This document shows, piece by piece, positions 13,220 through 21,898 of a stretch of DNA of 26,585 nucleotides. The DNA comes from CAZJDV01 sp964544865 (GTDB taxonomy: Bacteria > Chloroflexota > Dehalococcoidia > Lucifugimonadales > CAJWER01): the NCBI GenBank assembly GCA_964544865.1, contig CAZJDV010000027.1:1-26585 (forward strand), given 5' to 3'. The notes beneath the pieces were generated by a model, which was given only the letters and a program-made list of their open reading frames with translations, ran no database searches and was not told where the DNA came from. Positions within the stretch are counted from its first letter, which is position 1; every line of letters starts with the position of its first letter. The position numbers were made by a program, and so were the translations under genes.

Positions 13220-15238
13220 CTAGCCACCCGCCTTCGGCTCGACGATCGTTAGCGTTTGGTTTGCCGGTACGTCCGTCAAGTGCTGGACGGTCCCCGACGG
13301 CCATGTGAGCGTGATCCTCGCGGCCTTCGTGTTCTGGCCGAGGCCGATGTGAAGCCCCGGCTCGTTGCCGCCCAGGTAGCCGGACCCAGAGCCGGACCTG
13401 ACCTCCGCGGTCTGGGTCCACTCCGCTATCTCCACCTGGACGCGCACGCCAAAACCTCCCCTGTTGGACGCTGTGCCCTCGAACCTGAGCTTCAACCAGT
13501 TGTTGGCGTCGCCTATCTCGTTCCGGAACAGGATGTTCGGCGTAACCGCGTTCACGACGTATAGATCCAGGTCGCCGTCATTGTCGTGGTCCGCCAGGGC
13601 GGCCCCCCTGCCAACGCCCACATCGCTGAAGAGTGCCATCTTCGTTATATCGGTGAAAGTGCCATCCCCATTGTTGCGAAACATCGCGTTGGGTTCGTCG
13701 TTAGGCGCCGTCCACCCCCTTTCATTCTCGTCCATGGCGAACGCGCCGTTCACAACGAAGATGTCCAGGAGGCCGTCGTTGTCGAAGTCCGCGAAGCCGC
13801 TGGCCCACCCGACCTGCGGGTCGGCGACGCCGGCCTGCACCGCGACCTCGCCGAATGTGCCGTCGCCGTTGTTGCGCCAGAGGAAGTTCTCTCTGTAGTT
13901 CGTCCAATATATATCCAGGAATCCGTCCCGGCCATAGTCGCCCGCGTCCACCCCCATGCAGTTGCTGTTGCGGAAGAGCCCCGCCGCTTCCGTAACGTCG
14001 GTGAATGTCCCATCGGCGTTGTTGCGGTACAGAGGGCTCACCCCCTCGTCATCGCATTCGAGGAGGTCCGGGTCTCCGTCGTTGTCGTAGTCGATCCACA
14101 GTGCCGCGTAGGTCATGCCGGTACTTGCCGTGACGTAGGTCGTGCGAGGATAGTCGATCCGCCCCGTTTTCCCACGGACCCCCGCCCGCTCGGTCACATT
14201 GGCGAAGGTGCCGTCCCCATTGTTCCGGTACAGCACGTTTCCGTCCGCCTGTCCGTTGAAGACGCCGTATATGCCGAAGTTCGCGACGTAGAGGTCCAGG
14301 TTGCCGTCAATGTCAAAATCGACCCACGAGGCACCCGTGCCGTGGGCGGTCGAATCCACACCCGCGTCACGCGCCACGTCGGTGAACGTGCCGTCGCCGT
14401 TGTTTCTGTAGAGGATGTTGGGCTGGTCGGCCCGATGGTCGAGGTCCGATCCCTGGTCCTCGCTGTGGCAGACGATGTACAGGTCCAGACGCCCGTCGTT
14501 GTCGTAGTCACCCCAGGCGGCCCCGTACGAGTTGCAGTCCGCCTCCACGCCGGCGGCAGCGGCGACCTCCGTGAACAGCCCGTCGCCCTCGTTTCTGTGG
14601 AGCAAGCCTAGGCCGTCCGCCGATATGTACAGGTCCGGGTCTCCGTCGCCGTCATAGTCGCCCCAGGCGGCGCCGGGGCCGAATCCGTCGACGAATCGCT
14701 GAGGCCCCCCGCCGGGCACCCCCGCGGTCTCGGTGACATCCTCGAACCAGGCTCTCGCCGTTACCGTGACCTGGTCGGCCAGACTCGTATCTCGGCCGTC
14801 GTTGACCTCAAGGCCAAGCACGTACACGCCAGGAACGTCAGGCCTGAACGACGGAGACGCGGCGTCGGACCAAAAAAGGACCTCGCTGTCCTTCGGCTTT
14901 GAGTGGACACCCCACCGGTAGCTGAGGAAATCGCCCTCGATATCGGCGCTGGCGCGCCCATCCAGGTCCACGCGATATCCTGCGAACACGGACACGTCAT
15001 AGCCGGCAACGGCGACGGGAGGCGAGTTCGGACCGGCGGCGGCTCCAGCGGGTTGGCCGGTCGGGAGCGGGAGCTTGGCCGGGTCAGCGGTCTCGATGTC
15101 GGTGCAGGCGACTACGCTGAGCACCGCCAGCAGCACCAGGCCGGCCCGGAATCGACCGCGGAGGCCGGGCCTCCTGGTGGTTTGCCCCGACCTCCCCAAA
15201 TTCTTTGCGGCGCTCAGAATGACATCGGCTAAAACCAT
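13220..15238 (-). CDS. Exported FG-GAP/VCBS beta-propeller lipoprotein with PKD-like and UnbV/ASPIC domains
   Basis: The 672-residue product has a basic N-region, a hydrophobic stretch and lipobox VVAC (C45), then a PKD/Ig-like domain (about 72-162, PPVAVAGYDVSVFAG... LDGRAS). Seven calcium-binding-type motifs follow (DYDGDGDPD at 194, DYDNDGRLD, DFDIDGNLD, DYDNDGDPD, DYGRDGFLD, DFDNDGLLD, DHDNDGDLD), each paired with RNNGDGTF strands, consistent with a seven-bladed propeller. An UnbV/ASPIC-type domain closes it (about 594-670, NWLKLRFEG...ITLTWPSG). It should be anchored on the outer face and act in adhesion or binding. The ATG used here sits inside a dispersed DNA repeat (15200-15225), giving an unusually long N-region; a TTG at codon 14 would be a more typical signal start. 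It begins nine bases after the stop of the next propeller gene. Confidence 0.88.
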   Translation of the reverse strand: MVLADVILSAAKNLGRSGQTTRRPGLRGRFRAGLVLLAVLSVVACTDIETADPAKLPLPTGQPAGAAAGPNSPPVAVAGYDVSVFAGYRVDLDGRASADIEGDFLSYRWGVHSKPKDSEVLFWSDAASPSFRPDVPGVYVLGLEVNDGRDTSLADQVTVTARAWFEDVTETAGVPGGGPQRFVDGFGPGAAWGDYDGDGDPDLYISADGLGLLHRNEGDGLFTEVAAAAGVEADCNSYGAAWGDYDNDGRLDLYIVCHSEDQGSDLDHRADQPNILYRNNGDGTFTDVARDAGVDSTAHGTGASWVDFDIDGNLDLYVANFGIYGVFNGQADGNVLYRNNGDGTFANVTERAGVRGKTGRIDYPRTTYVTASTGMTYAALWIDYDNDGDPDLLECDDEGVSPLYRNNADGTFTDVTEAAGLFRNSNCMGVDAGDYGRDGFLDIYWTNYRENFLWRNNGDGTFGEVAVQAGVADPQVGWASGFADFDNDGLLDIFVVNGAFAMDENERGWTAPNDEPNAMFRNNGDGTFTDITKMALFSDVGVGRGAALADHDNDGDLDLYVVNAVTPNILFRNEIGDANNWLKLRFEGTASNRGGFGVRVQVEIAEWTQTAEVRSGSGSGYLGGNEPGLHIGLGQNTKAARITLTWPSGTVQHLTDVPANQTLTIVEPKAGG
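15200..15228 (-). repeat. Dispersed ATTCTGAGCG-type repeat forming the N-terminal codons of the lipoprotein gene
   Basis: On the minus strand GTCATTCTGAGCGCCGCAAA and then GAATTTGGGG match the layout of 21407-21437 (TCATTCTGAGAGCAGCGATG, then AATCTGGGG). Translated it reads DVILSAAKNLG, a string that commonly appears when this type of repeat is mistaken for protein. Confidence 0.6.
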
Positions 15239-15247
15239 ATGGACACA

Positions 15248-16921
15248 CTACCGGCGGCGTATGACCGCGGTCGCGTTCACCGGTGGAGCTTCCAGCTCCT
15301 GCACGAAGCCGTCCGGCCAGCGGACGGTGACGAGCTCGATCCTCGAGCGGTCCCCCAGCCCGAAGTGGGCGATAGGACTGTTGACGGAGCCGAAGCCCGC
15401 GCCGCCGCCGATCCGACTGGTCTGGGTGGTCCCTTCCGCAACGACGGTGACCCGGGCTCCCTGGACGGCCCGGCCTTCGCCGTCCAGCTCTACGGCGAGC
15501 CAGTTACCCACCTCGCCCACGTTGCGGCACATCACGTTTGCGGTCATGTCGACGTAGTTCATTCCTCCCGACGACACGTAGATATCCAGCCTGCCGTCCC
15601 CGTCGTAGTCGCCGGTGACGACGCCGTGCCCTCGGGCGATCTCGCGTATGCCCGCGACAGTCGTGACATCGGAAAATGTCCCGTCGCCGTTGTTCTGGTA
15701 GAGCTTGTCCTCGAGCAAGAACTCTGGACCACCTGTCGAGATGTACAGGTCCAAGAAACCGTCGTTGTTGAAGTCTCCGGTGGTCACCGAGTGCGAGCCT
15801 CCGAGGTACTCCGCTCCCGTGCGCTCGACGCGGCGGAAGGTCCCGTCGCCCTTGTTAAAGTAGACGCGGTTGCTGCTGCCGGGCCACCAGTCCTGGCCCA
15901 GGATGTCCTTCGTTTCGCCGTCCAGCGTGTCGTTCCAGACCGCGACGTAGAGGTCCATCACGCCGTCGCTATCGAGGTCGGCGAATGCGGCGGCGATGCC
16001 GCCGTGGAGGGGGTCGATGCCGTCCAGCGAGGACATGTCGGTGAAGGTGCCGTCACCGTTGTTACGGTAGATGCTGCTGGTATCCTGCTGGCTGACGCCG
16101 GTCACGAAAAGGTCCGGGTAGCCGTCGTCGTCGTAATCGGCCCACACCGCATCCATGGAGAAGAGCGGGCCCTCCACTCCAGCCCACTCGGTCATGTCGG
16201 TGAATGCGCCATCCCCGTCGTTGCGATACAGGACGTTCCGCGCGCCGTAGTTCGCGACGTAGATGTCTAGGCGGCCGTCCAGGTCGTAGTCGACGAACCT
16301 GACCGCCCATGCCTGCTCCGCGTCTCCTACCCCCACATGCTCGGTGACATCCACGAACGTGCCGCCGCGGTTTTCGAGCAGCACATTGGGCATCGAGCCC
16401 GCTTCAATGGGTGACAGCTCTGTTTCGATCCACGGTGTCAGCGAGCAAAAATACGGGTCCGAGCCCAGGTCAACGGCGTCGTGTTGCTTTCCGCCCCTGC
16501 CAAGATAGATGTCAGGGTAGCCGTCCAGATTGTAGTCCCCGACGGCGATCCCGTATGATTTTTCGGTGCCCAACCCTACCAGGGGCACCTCGTTGAAAGA
16601 GCCGTCGCCAAGGTTCTCCAGAAGCATTGCGGGTTCGTCCATATTACCGTAGACGACATCCATCCACCCGTCGAGGTTGTAGTCCAGGAATGCCGCGCCA
16701 CGCCCCCGCCCAGGGGTTGCCCCACCCTGGACGCGGTCCTGGCACTGGAAGCGGATCTGCGTGGGAGACTCGGAGATTTGGCTCAGAGCAAACCGCCCCT
16801 GCCTCGAGGCGGCGCCTTCGGCGTCCCGGCTGCTGGACCACGCGGCCACGACGCCGACCGCCGCCAAAGCGGATATCGTCGCTGCGACCGCCGGAACGAT
16901 GATGCTCTTGCTAACGCCCAT
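15248..16921 (-). CDS. Exported FG-GAP/VCBS beta-propeller protein with UnbV/ASPIC domain
   Basis: A 557-residue protein with an N-terminal signal or membrane anchor (about 5-27, IIVPAVAATISALAAVGVVA). Seven DxDxDG-type loops follow: DYNLDGWMD (from 80), DYNLDGYPD, DYDLDGRLD, DYDDDGYPD, DLDSDGVMD, DFNNDGFLD and DYDGDGRLD, most followed by YRNDGDGAFTD-like strands, indicating a seven-bladed integrin-type propeller. The C-terminal 80 residues (NWLAVELDGEG... VTVRWPDGFVQEL) match the UnbV/ASPIC module. There is no lipobox and no PKD domain, unlike its downstream partner at 13220-15238. The two are adjacent on one strand with a nine-base gap and are probably co-expressed. Function likely extracellular binding or carbohydrate/mineral contact; no catalytic motif seen. 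Confidence 0.88.
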   Translation of the reverse strand: MGVSKSIIVPAVAATISALAAVGVVAAWSSSRDAEGAASRQGRFALSQISESPTQIRFQCQDRVQGGATPGRGRGAAFLDYNLDGWMDVVYGNMDEPAMLLENLGDGSFNEVPLVGLGTEKSYGIAVGDYNLDGYPDIYLGRGGKQHDAVDLGSDPYFCSLTPWIETELSPIEAGSMPNVLLENRGGTFVDVTEHVGVGDAEQAWAVRFVDYDLDGRLDIYVANYGARNVLYRNDGDGAFTDMTEWAGVEGPLFSMDAVWADYDDDGYPDLFVTGVSQQDTSSIYRNNGDGTFTDMSSLDGIDPLHGGIAAAFADLDSDGVMDLYVAVWNDTLDGETKDILGQDWWPGSSNRVYFNKGDGTFRRVERTGAEYLGGSHSVTTGDFNNDGFLDLYISTGGPEFLLEDKLYQNNGDGTFSDVTTVAGIREIARGHGVVTGDYDGDGRLDIYVSSGGMNYVDMTANVMCRNVGEVGNWLAVELDGEGRAVQGARVTVVAEGTTQTSRIGGGAGFGSVNSPIAHFGLGDRSRIELVTVRWPDGFVQELEAPPVNATAVIRRR

Positions 16922-17195
16922 TGCTCGCGGACCTGTCCGGCGTCTCGTTGTCGACCACGGCTCCTACCTCACGGACCGCCGTGCTATGCGGAGTTGGAGG
17001 GCTCAATCTTACGCGGAGGCATCGCCGATGTCCATGATGCCGCCTGCGCGCCAAGGACGTGACCGGCAACATTCACTGCCCACTTCTTATACGGCGAAGT
17101 TCAGAGTATCAGTTTCCGGGAGTATCCCCTTTTAATGGCGAAAGGCGGAGATCCGGCCCTGTGTTCGCGGGGACAGTGGCGGCCGTGGACCGGCT
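16922..17195. other. Intergenic region between NHL and FG-GAP genes
   Basis: These 274 bases should carry the promoter for the two FG-GAP genes on the minus strand. I see no RNA gene, strong promoter or terminator in it. Confidence 0.5.
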
Positions 17196-19340
17196 CTACT
17201 CCGCCAACCTGACGGCCTTGATGCGGTTGTTGTAGTTGTCACAGACCAGCAGGACGTCGTCGCCGTAGAGGCATAGGCCGTGGGGTTCGTTCAGCCTGGC
17301 CGCGGTGGCCGGACCACCGTCGCCGGCGTCGCCCGCTTTTTCGCCTCCCACCACGGTTTGCAGCGTCCCGTCCTCGGCTATTTGCCTCACGCGGTTGTTC
17401 CGCGAGTCCGAGAGATAAACCCGTCCGCCCGGCGTCACGGCTAGACCCCAGGGCTGGTCCAGTCTCGCCTCCGTGGCCGGCGTGCCGTCGGGCGAAAAGC
17501 CCGCCTCCCCCGTGCCCGCCAGCGTGCTGATGCTCCCCGCCGTGTCGACCCTCCGCACGACGTGATAAGCGGTGTCGGCGAGGTAGAGATTTCCGGCTGC
17601 GTCGAAGCGTATCGCCGACGGCGCGCCGATTCGGGCCTCCGCTGCGGGACCTCCGTCCCCGGTGAAGCCCTGGATGCCAACGCCGGCCACCGTTGTGATC
17701 GTGCCCGAGACAGCGTCGATCCTGCGGACCCGGCCTATGGCGTCGCCCACGTAGATGTCGTCGTTGGGTCCGTGGACCACCGCCTGGACGTGATACAGGC
17801 ACGCGCCGACGGCGGGGCCGCCATCCCCTCTATCCCGAAGGAACGCCGTGCCGGCCACGGTGCGGACGACGCCGTCCTCGTCGACCCGTCGGAGGCGGCC
17901 GTGCCTCGTATCGGTGACCACGACGCGCCCTCGGGAGTCCACGGATACGTCGTGAGGGCTGCCGAAGGCCGCGTCGAGCGCGGGCCCGTTGTCGCCGGCA
18001 TAGGCCCTTGCGCCGTTGCCGGCCACGGTGCGGATGACACCGCTCCGAGGGTCGATGGCCCGGATGCGCTGGTTCCAGACATCGGCGACGTAGATGCGGC
18101 CGTCCGGGCCAGCGCAGATGCCCGCGGGCCCTCGCAGAAACGCCTCGATGGCGGGCCCCCCGTCCTGCGTGCCCACGCCCCCGAAAGCGGTCGTCACGAT
18201 TCCGGTGCGGCCGTCGTACCGGCGGAGCCGGCCGGAGCAGTCGCTCCAGAACACCGTGCCGTCCGGGTCGGCCCAGATGCCCGACTCGCAGGAGTTGCAG
18301 CTCGTCTCCGAGCCGTGGAGACCCTCCTCACCCCGGCCGGGCACACCGTTGCCGACCAGAGTGCTTACGATACCGGTCCGCGCGTCCACCTTGCGCACCC
18401 TGAAGCCGTACTTCTCGCCGACGTAGATGTTGTCGTGGGCATCAATGCACAGCGCGTCCGGCATCAGCACGCCGGCCTCGGTGGCCGGTCCCCCGTCGCC
18501 GTTGGACGAGGGCTGGCCCGTGCCCAGGACGGTCGTTACGATGCCTGTGCTCATGTCTATCTTGCGAATCAGGTGGTTCGAGTTGTCGCAAACGTACAGG
18601 TCGCCCCTGGAGTCGAAGGCGACGTGCTCTGGGTGGAAGAACCCCGCATCGGCCGCCGGCCCGCCGTCACCGTGGTAGCCGCCCAGGCTCAGCCCGGTCT
18701 CCCAGCCAAAGGCAGCCCCCTGTACGCGGCCGGTGTAGGGTCGGTCGGCGCCCCGCTCGGAAGGATAGTGCCGGGCGTTCTGACCGGCGAACGTCTCGAT
18801 TATCCCAGTCTTCGCGTCCACACGACGGATGTTGTTGTCCCACTCGCCGGACAGATAGACATTGCCATCCTCGTCGATGGCGACGCCGCTGGTCGTGTCG
18901 AACTCCGCGTCCAGCGCCGGCCCTCCCTCGCCGCCGCGGCCCACCCTGCCCGACCCGGCGATCCGGGTGATGACGCCGGTCTGGTAGTCGATTCGCCGGT
19001 AGACGTGGTTCCACAGGTCGGAGAAGTACACGTTGCCGTGCCGGTCCAGGACCAGGTCGTGGGGGCCGTAGACGCGGGCGTCGGCCGCGGGACCTCCGTC
19101 TCCGGAGTCGCCCGGCACGCCGTCCCCCGCAAACGTGTGCAAGATGCCGCCGTCATCGATACGCCAGAGACGGTGGCCCTTGTAGTCGGCTACGATCAGG
19201 TCCCCGTCCGGGCGGCGCACCACGCCCAGGGTCCAGCCCGAAGGGGCATCCTTGCTCGGCACGCCCTCCCGGTAACCGGCCCCCGCGATGGTGGCGACGC
19301 GGCCCGCGCCAAGCGTTTGGAATAAGTCCAATATGTTCAT
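17196..19340 (-). CDS. Large NHL-repeat beta-propeller protein (12 repeats)
   Basis: From ATG 19340 the product has 714 residues, almost entirely NHL-type repeats of about 55 residues with the pattern GDGGPAxxAxxxxPxxxxxDxxGNxYxxDxxNxxxRxxDxxTGxI. I count 12, enough for two six-bladed propellers. Repeat six or so departs from the pattern with a cysteine-rich loop SETSCNSCESGIW. There is no signal peptide or membrane segment, so it is predicted cytoplasmic unless exported by another route. GAGGG lies five bases before ATG 19340; an ATG eight codons further upstream (19364) is possible but its purine run is too close. Such propellers act as binding scaffolds or, in some lineages, lyases; no catalytic site is recognised. 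Confidence 0.85.
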   Translation of the reverse strand: MNILDLFQTLGAGRVATIAGAGYREGVPSKDAPSGWTLGVVRRPDGDLIVADYKGHRLWRIDDGGILHTFAGDGVPGDSGDGGPAADARVYGPHDLVLDRHGNVYFSDLWNHVYRRIDYQTGVITRIAGSGRVGRGGEGGPALDAEFDTTSGVAIDEDGNVYLSGEWDNNIRRVDAKTGIIETFAGQNARHYPSERGADRPYTGRVQGAAFGWETGLSLGGYHGDGGPAADAGFFHPEHVAFDSRGDLYVCDNSNHLIRKIDMSTGIVTTVLGTGQPSSNGDGGPATEAGVLMPDALCIDAHDNIYVGEKYGFRVRKVDARTGIVSTLVGNGVPGRGEEGLHGSETSCNSCESGIWADPDGTVFWSDCSGRLRRYDGRTGIVTTAFGGVGTQDGGPAIEAFLRGPAGICAGPDGRIYVADVWNQRIRAIDPRSGVIRTVAGNGARAYAGDNGPALDAAFGSPHDVSVDSRGRVVVTDTRHGRLRRVDEDGVVRTVAGTAFLRDRGDGGPAVGACLYHVQAVVHGPNDDIYVGDAIGRVRRIDAVSGTITTVAGVGIQGFTGDGGPAAEARIGAPSAIRFDAAGNLYLADTAYHVVRRVDTAGSISTLAGTGEAGFSPDGTPATEARLDQPWGLAVTPGGRVYLSDSRNNRVRQIAEDGTLQTVVGGEKAGDAGDGGPATAARLNEPHGLCLYGDDVLLVCDNYNNRIKAVRLAE

Positions 19341-19424
19341 GCCGGCCCTCGTTCCATACGACATCCTTCCCTAGCCAGGCTGGTTTCTGCCCATGTGGAC
19401 CGATCGGGTAATCTCACCGCCGGC

Positions 19425-20711
19425 TCATGCCAGGGTTCGGTAGACGCCTTTGCCGGCGAACTGCGCCGCGCCCGCCAGCTCCTCCTCGATCCTCAGCAGC
19501 CGGTTGTACTTTGCCGTTCGCTCGCCACGAGAGGGCGCGCCGGCCTTGATCTGCCCGGAGACGGTGCCGACCGCCAGGTCGGCGATAGTGGTGTCCTCGG
19601 TCTCGCCAGACCTGTGGCTTACCACAGTTCCCCAGCCCGCCTGTTTAGCGGTCCGCACCGCCTCTAGCGTCTCCGTGACGGTGCCGATCTGGTTCAGCTT
19701 GACGAGAACGGCGTTGCTGGCCTGGAGCTCGATGCCACGGCGGATCAGCGCCGGGTTGGTCGTGAAAAGGTCGTCCCCGACGAGCTGGACGCGGTCCCCG
19801 AGCCGTCGGGTCAACTCTACCCAGCCATCCCAGTCGTTCTCTCCCATCCCATCCTCAATGCTGATGATGGGGTACTCCGCCATCCAGCGCTCGTACATGT
19901 CGATGAGCCCGCTCGCCGATAGCGTCGTCCGCTCTCGGGCGAGGGTGTAGAGGCCGTCCTCGTTCACGAACTCGTTGGCCGCCACGTCCAGGGCGATGAA
20001 ACACTGCTCGCCGGGGGTGTATCCGGCCTTTTCGATGGCCATCGTCACCAGCCCAACCGCCTCCTCGTTGGTCGAGCCGCTGGGCGCGAAGCCGCCCTCG
20101 TCGCCGACGGTGGTGCTGTAGTCCCGCTCGCGGACCAGGCCCTTCATCGCCTGGTAGACCTCCGCGCCGGCCTGAACGGCCCGCCGGAATGTGTCGAAGC
20201 CGGCGGGGACGACCATAAACTCCTGGAAGTCCGTGGAGTTCTCGGCGTGCCGGCCGCCGTTGAGGATGTTGAGCATCGGGGCGGGCAGAGTGCAGGGCCC
20301 ACCGTCGCCGAGATACCGGTAAAGGGGAACCCCCTCGCTCATCGCCGCCGCGTGGACGACCGCCATCGACACCCCCACCAGCGTGTTGCCACCCAGACGG
20401 GATTTACCGGGCGTACCGTCCAGGCCGATCATCAGCTCGTCCAAGGCCGGCTGGTCCAGGACTGAACGGCCCACTATGACGGGTGCTATTTCCTGGCGGA
20501 TATGGGCGATGGCGCTGAGCACGCCCAGCCCCCCGTACCGGGATGTATCGCCGTCCCTGAGTTCGAGGGCCTCGTTCGTTCCGGTGCTGGCCCCGGAGGG
20601 CGCCGATGCCCGGCCAATGGAACCGTCGGCCAAGATGACGTCGACTTCAAGGGAGGGGTTGCCCCGGGAGTCGAGGATCTCGCGCGCGTTGACGTGGGAT
20701 ATGGTGCTCAA
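19425..20711 (-). CDS. eno: Enolase (phosphopyruvate hydratase)
   Basis: A 428-residue enolase of standard length, converting 2-phosphoglycerate to phosphoenolpyruvate in glycolysis and gluconeogenesis. The N-terminus has AREILDSRGNPS (9-20). Active-site features: H155 in GGRHAENSTDFQEFM, general acid/base E205 in VGDEGGFAPSG, metal ligands D242 (ALDVAANEF), E286 (SIEDGM) and D313 (VGDDLFTTN), catalytic K338 in LVKLNQIGT, and SHRSGETEDT. The start is TTG at 20711, which overlaps the upstream gene's stop by four bases (TTGA), so the low-efficiency start probably depends on coupled translation. No strong ribosome site is visible. The gene ends cleanly at 19425. Confidence 0.97.
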   Translation of the reverse strand: MSTISHVNAREILDSRGNPSLEVDVILADGSIGRASAPSGASTGTNEALELRDGDTSRYGGLGVLSAIAHIRQEIAPVIVGRSVLDQPALDELMIGLDGTPGKSRLGGNTLVGVSMAVVHAAAMSEGVPLYRYLGDGGPCTLPAPMLNILNGGRHAENSTDFQEFMVVPAGFDTFRRAVQAGAEVYQAMKGLVRERDYSTTVGDEGGFAPSGSTNEEAVGLVTMAIEKAGYTPGEQCFIALDVAANEFVNEDGLYTLARERTTLSASGLIDMYERWMAEYPIISIEDGMGENDWDGWVELTRRLGDRVQLVGDDLFTTNPALIRRGIELQASNAVLVKLNQIGTVTETLEAVRTAKQAGWGTVVSHRSGETEDTTIADLAVGTVSGQIKAGAPSRGERTAKYNRLLRIEEELAGAAQFAGKGVYRTLA

Positions 20712-21211
20712 GAGCTAAGATTTCCGCCGACGGTCTGGGAACGGCGTCCCGCCGCCTCGATCGCCTTATCGACAGCGTCTATCGCGTCTACGGCCTCGTT
20801 GATAGAGGGGTCAAGGACGCCGCCATGCGGTGTGACCCGCCATGTCTGGAGTCCGATGACCGGTACGCCATCGCCCAGAGCGTGGCCGATCTCGGACAGC
20901 GTCCCGTACGCTCCCCCGACGGCTATCGCGGCACGGCCCGTCTTGACGATGATGACGTTGCGGGCGTGTGAAAGACCCGTGCAGATAGGAATGTCCACCC
21001 ACGGGTTGGCCGTCTCGGGGTCGCTGCCCGGGATGATTCCAATGGTGGTGCCACCGCCGGACTTGGCGCCCTTGCACGCGGCCTCCATGACACCACCAAG
21101 CCCGCCGCAGACGAGCATGACATCGCGCCGGGCCAGCTCCCTGCCGACCTGCTCGGCCAACTCCGCTATCTCGGCGGAGGGTTCGCTGGCCCCGATTACC
21201 GCTATGATCAT
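20708..21211 (-). CDS. SLOG-superfamily protein, TIGR00725/LOG-like nucleotide-binding protein
   Basis: A 167-residue Rossmann-like protein starting at ATG 21211 with GGAGG five bases upstream. MIIAVIGASE opens the first strand; GGLGGVME (36-43), an IIPGSDPETAN segment (59-69) and GGAYGTLSE (99-107) correspond to the conserved glycine-rich loops of the LOG/lysine decarboxylase-like and TIGR00725 families. LOG members release free cytokinin-type bases from nucleotide monophosphates (PGGxGTxxE signature); this branch has GGAYGTLSE instead and has no settled function. It overlaps the start of eno by four bases and lies first in that two-gene operon. The frame extends upstream to 21268 but lacks a ribosome site there. 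Confidence 0.85.
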   Translation of the reverse strand: MIIAVIGASEPSAEIAELAEQVGRELARRDVMLVCGGLGGVMEAACKGAKSGGGTTIGIIPGSDPETANPWVDIPICTGLSHARNVIIVKTGRAAIAVGGAYGTLSEIGHALGDGVPVIGLQTWRVTPHGGVLDPSINEAVDAIDAVDKAIEAAGRRSQTVGGNLSS

Positions 21212-21317
21212 TCCGACCTCCCGACAGGATAGTAAGGGACCGTACGGCCCTATACTACCAGCGCCCAAGCCGGTGTAGCTAGTACACTGTCATTAATAAT
21301 TTGATACGTGGGGTTGC

Positions 21318-21357
21318 ACCCCCGCCCTAACTCTCCCCCTGAGGGGGCTCACTAGGG
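21318..21357 (+). repeat. C/G-rich dispersed-type repeat with hairpin
   Basis: The stretch reads CACCCCCGCCCTAACTCTCC followed by CCCTGAGGGGGC. Its core CCCCCTGAGGGGG is a tight hairpin (about 21335-21347). CCCTAAC-CTCCCCC...GGGGG strings of this sort are frequent intergenic repeats in bacterial genomes; only one copy is in this window. Confidence 0.4.
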
Positions 21358-21406
21358 TAGGAAAATCGACCTCGACACTATGACGCGGCATCCCCGACTG
21401 GTCACT

Positions 21407-21437
21407 TTCATTCTGAGAGCAGCGATGAATCTGGGGC
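21407..21437 (+). repeat. Dispersed ATTCTGAG repeat, copy 2
   Basis: TCATTCTGAGAGCAGCGATG followed by AATCTGGGG, matching the copy on the minus strand at 15200-15228. Confidence 0.6.
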
Positions 21438-21870
21438 GGTGCGAGGTCTTCACGCGCCTCTGATGGATACGGTGTGCATAAGCGTCCGCGGGTCGCCACA
21501 AACGCAAGGAGGGCAGGCGCAGCACCCGGCTACGCCCGCGCCCTCGATTGTCGTTACTCCTGGCCCCACACTACCGGTAGTATCACCGGACGCCTATGCC
21601 GCATCAAGCGGGCATGTGGCAATTTTATTGTCTTCGCGGGTCCGAAAGCCTCTCCCAACCCCTATCAGCCCTATGCTCTTTCCTATGCTTCCTACTTGGC
21701 CCCTAAGCTGACAGGGGTGAAATTAGGGAACTTCCATCGATGGTACCGTGTGGTTATTTTTAGCACCATTTTCACTTCCCTCTGGCCCGCTTGCCGTGCT
21801 CGGAGAAGCATCACTGTGCTATCTCCATATTCTCAGAATATCACCTTAGCGTGGTGTTGCCATGCCACAG

Positions 21871-21898
21871 ATGACATAATCTGCATATTTACTATATT
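21871..21898 (+). promoter_or_regulatory. Possible promoter in AT-rich tract
   Basis: ATGACA (21871-21876) and TATATT (21893-21898) are separated by 16 bases. If used, it would transcribe rightwards into the hairpin-rich block and towards the Fur-family gene. Confidence 0.35.

Noticed and set aside
17562..19325. 587-codon plus-strand frame opposite the NHL gene
   Set aside because: It mirrors the repeat periodicity of the NHL gene on the other strand and has no family signature.
21718..21735. GGGGTGAAATTAGGG resembling an RNase P RNA core segment
   Set aside because: The other universally conserved RNase P blocks (such as GAGGAAAGTCC and ACAGAAA) are absent nearby.
21739..21760. TGGTACCGTG resembling the T-box antiterminator motif
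   Set aside because: The rest of the T-box consensus, a specifier loop upstream and a downstream aminoacyl-tRNA synthetase or amino-acid gene are all missing.
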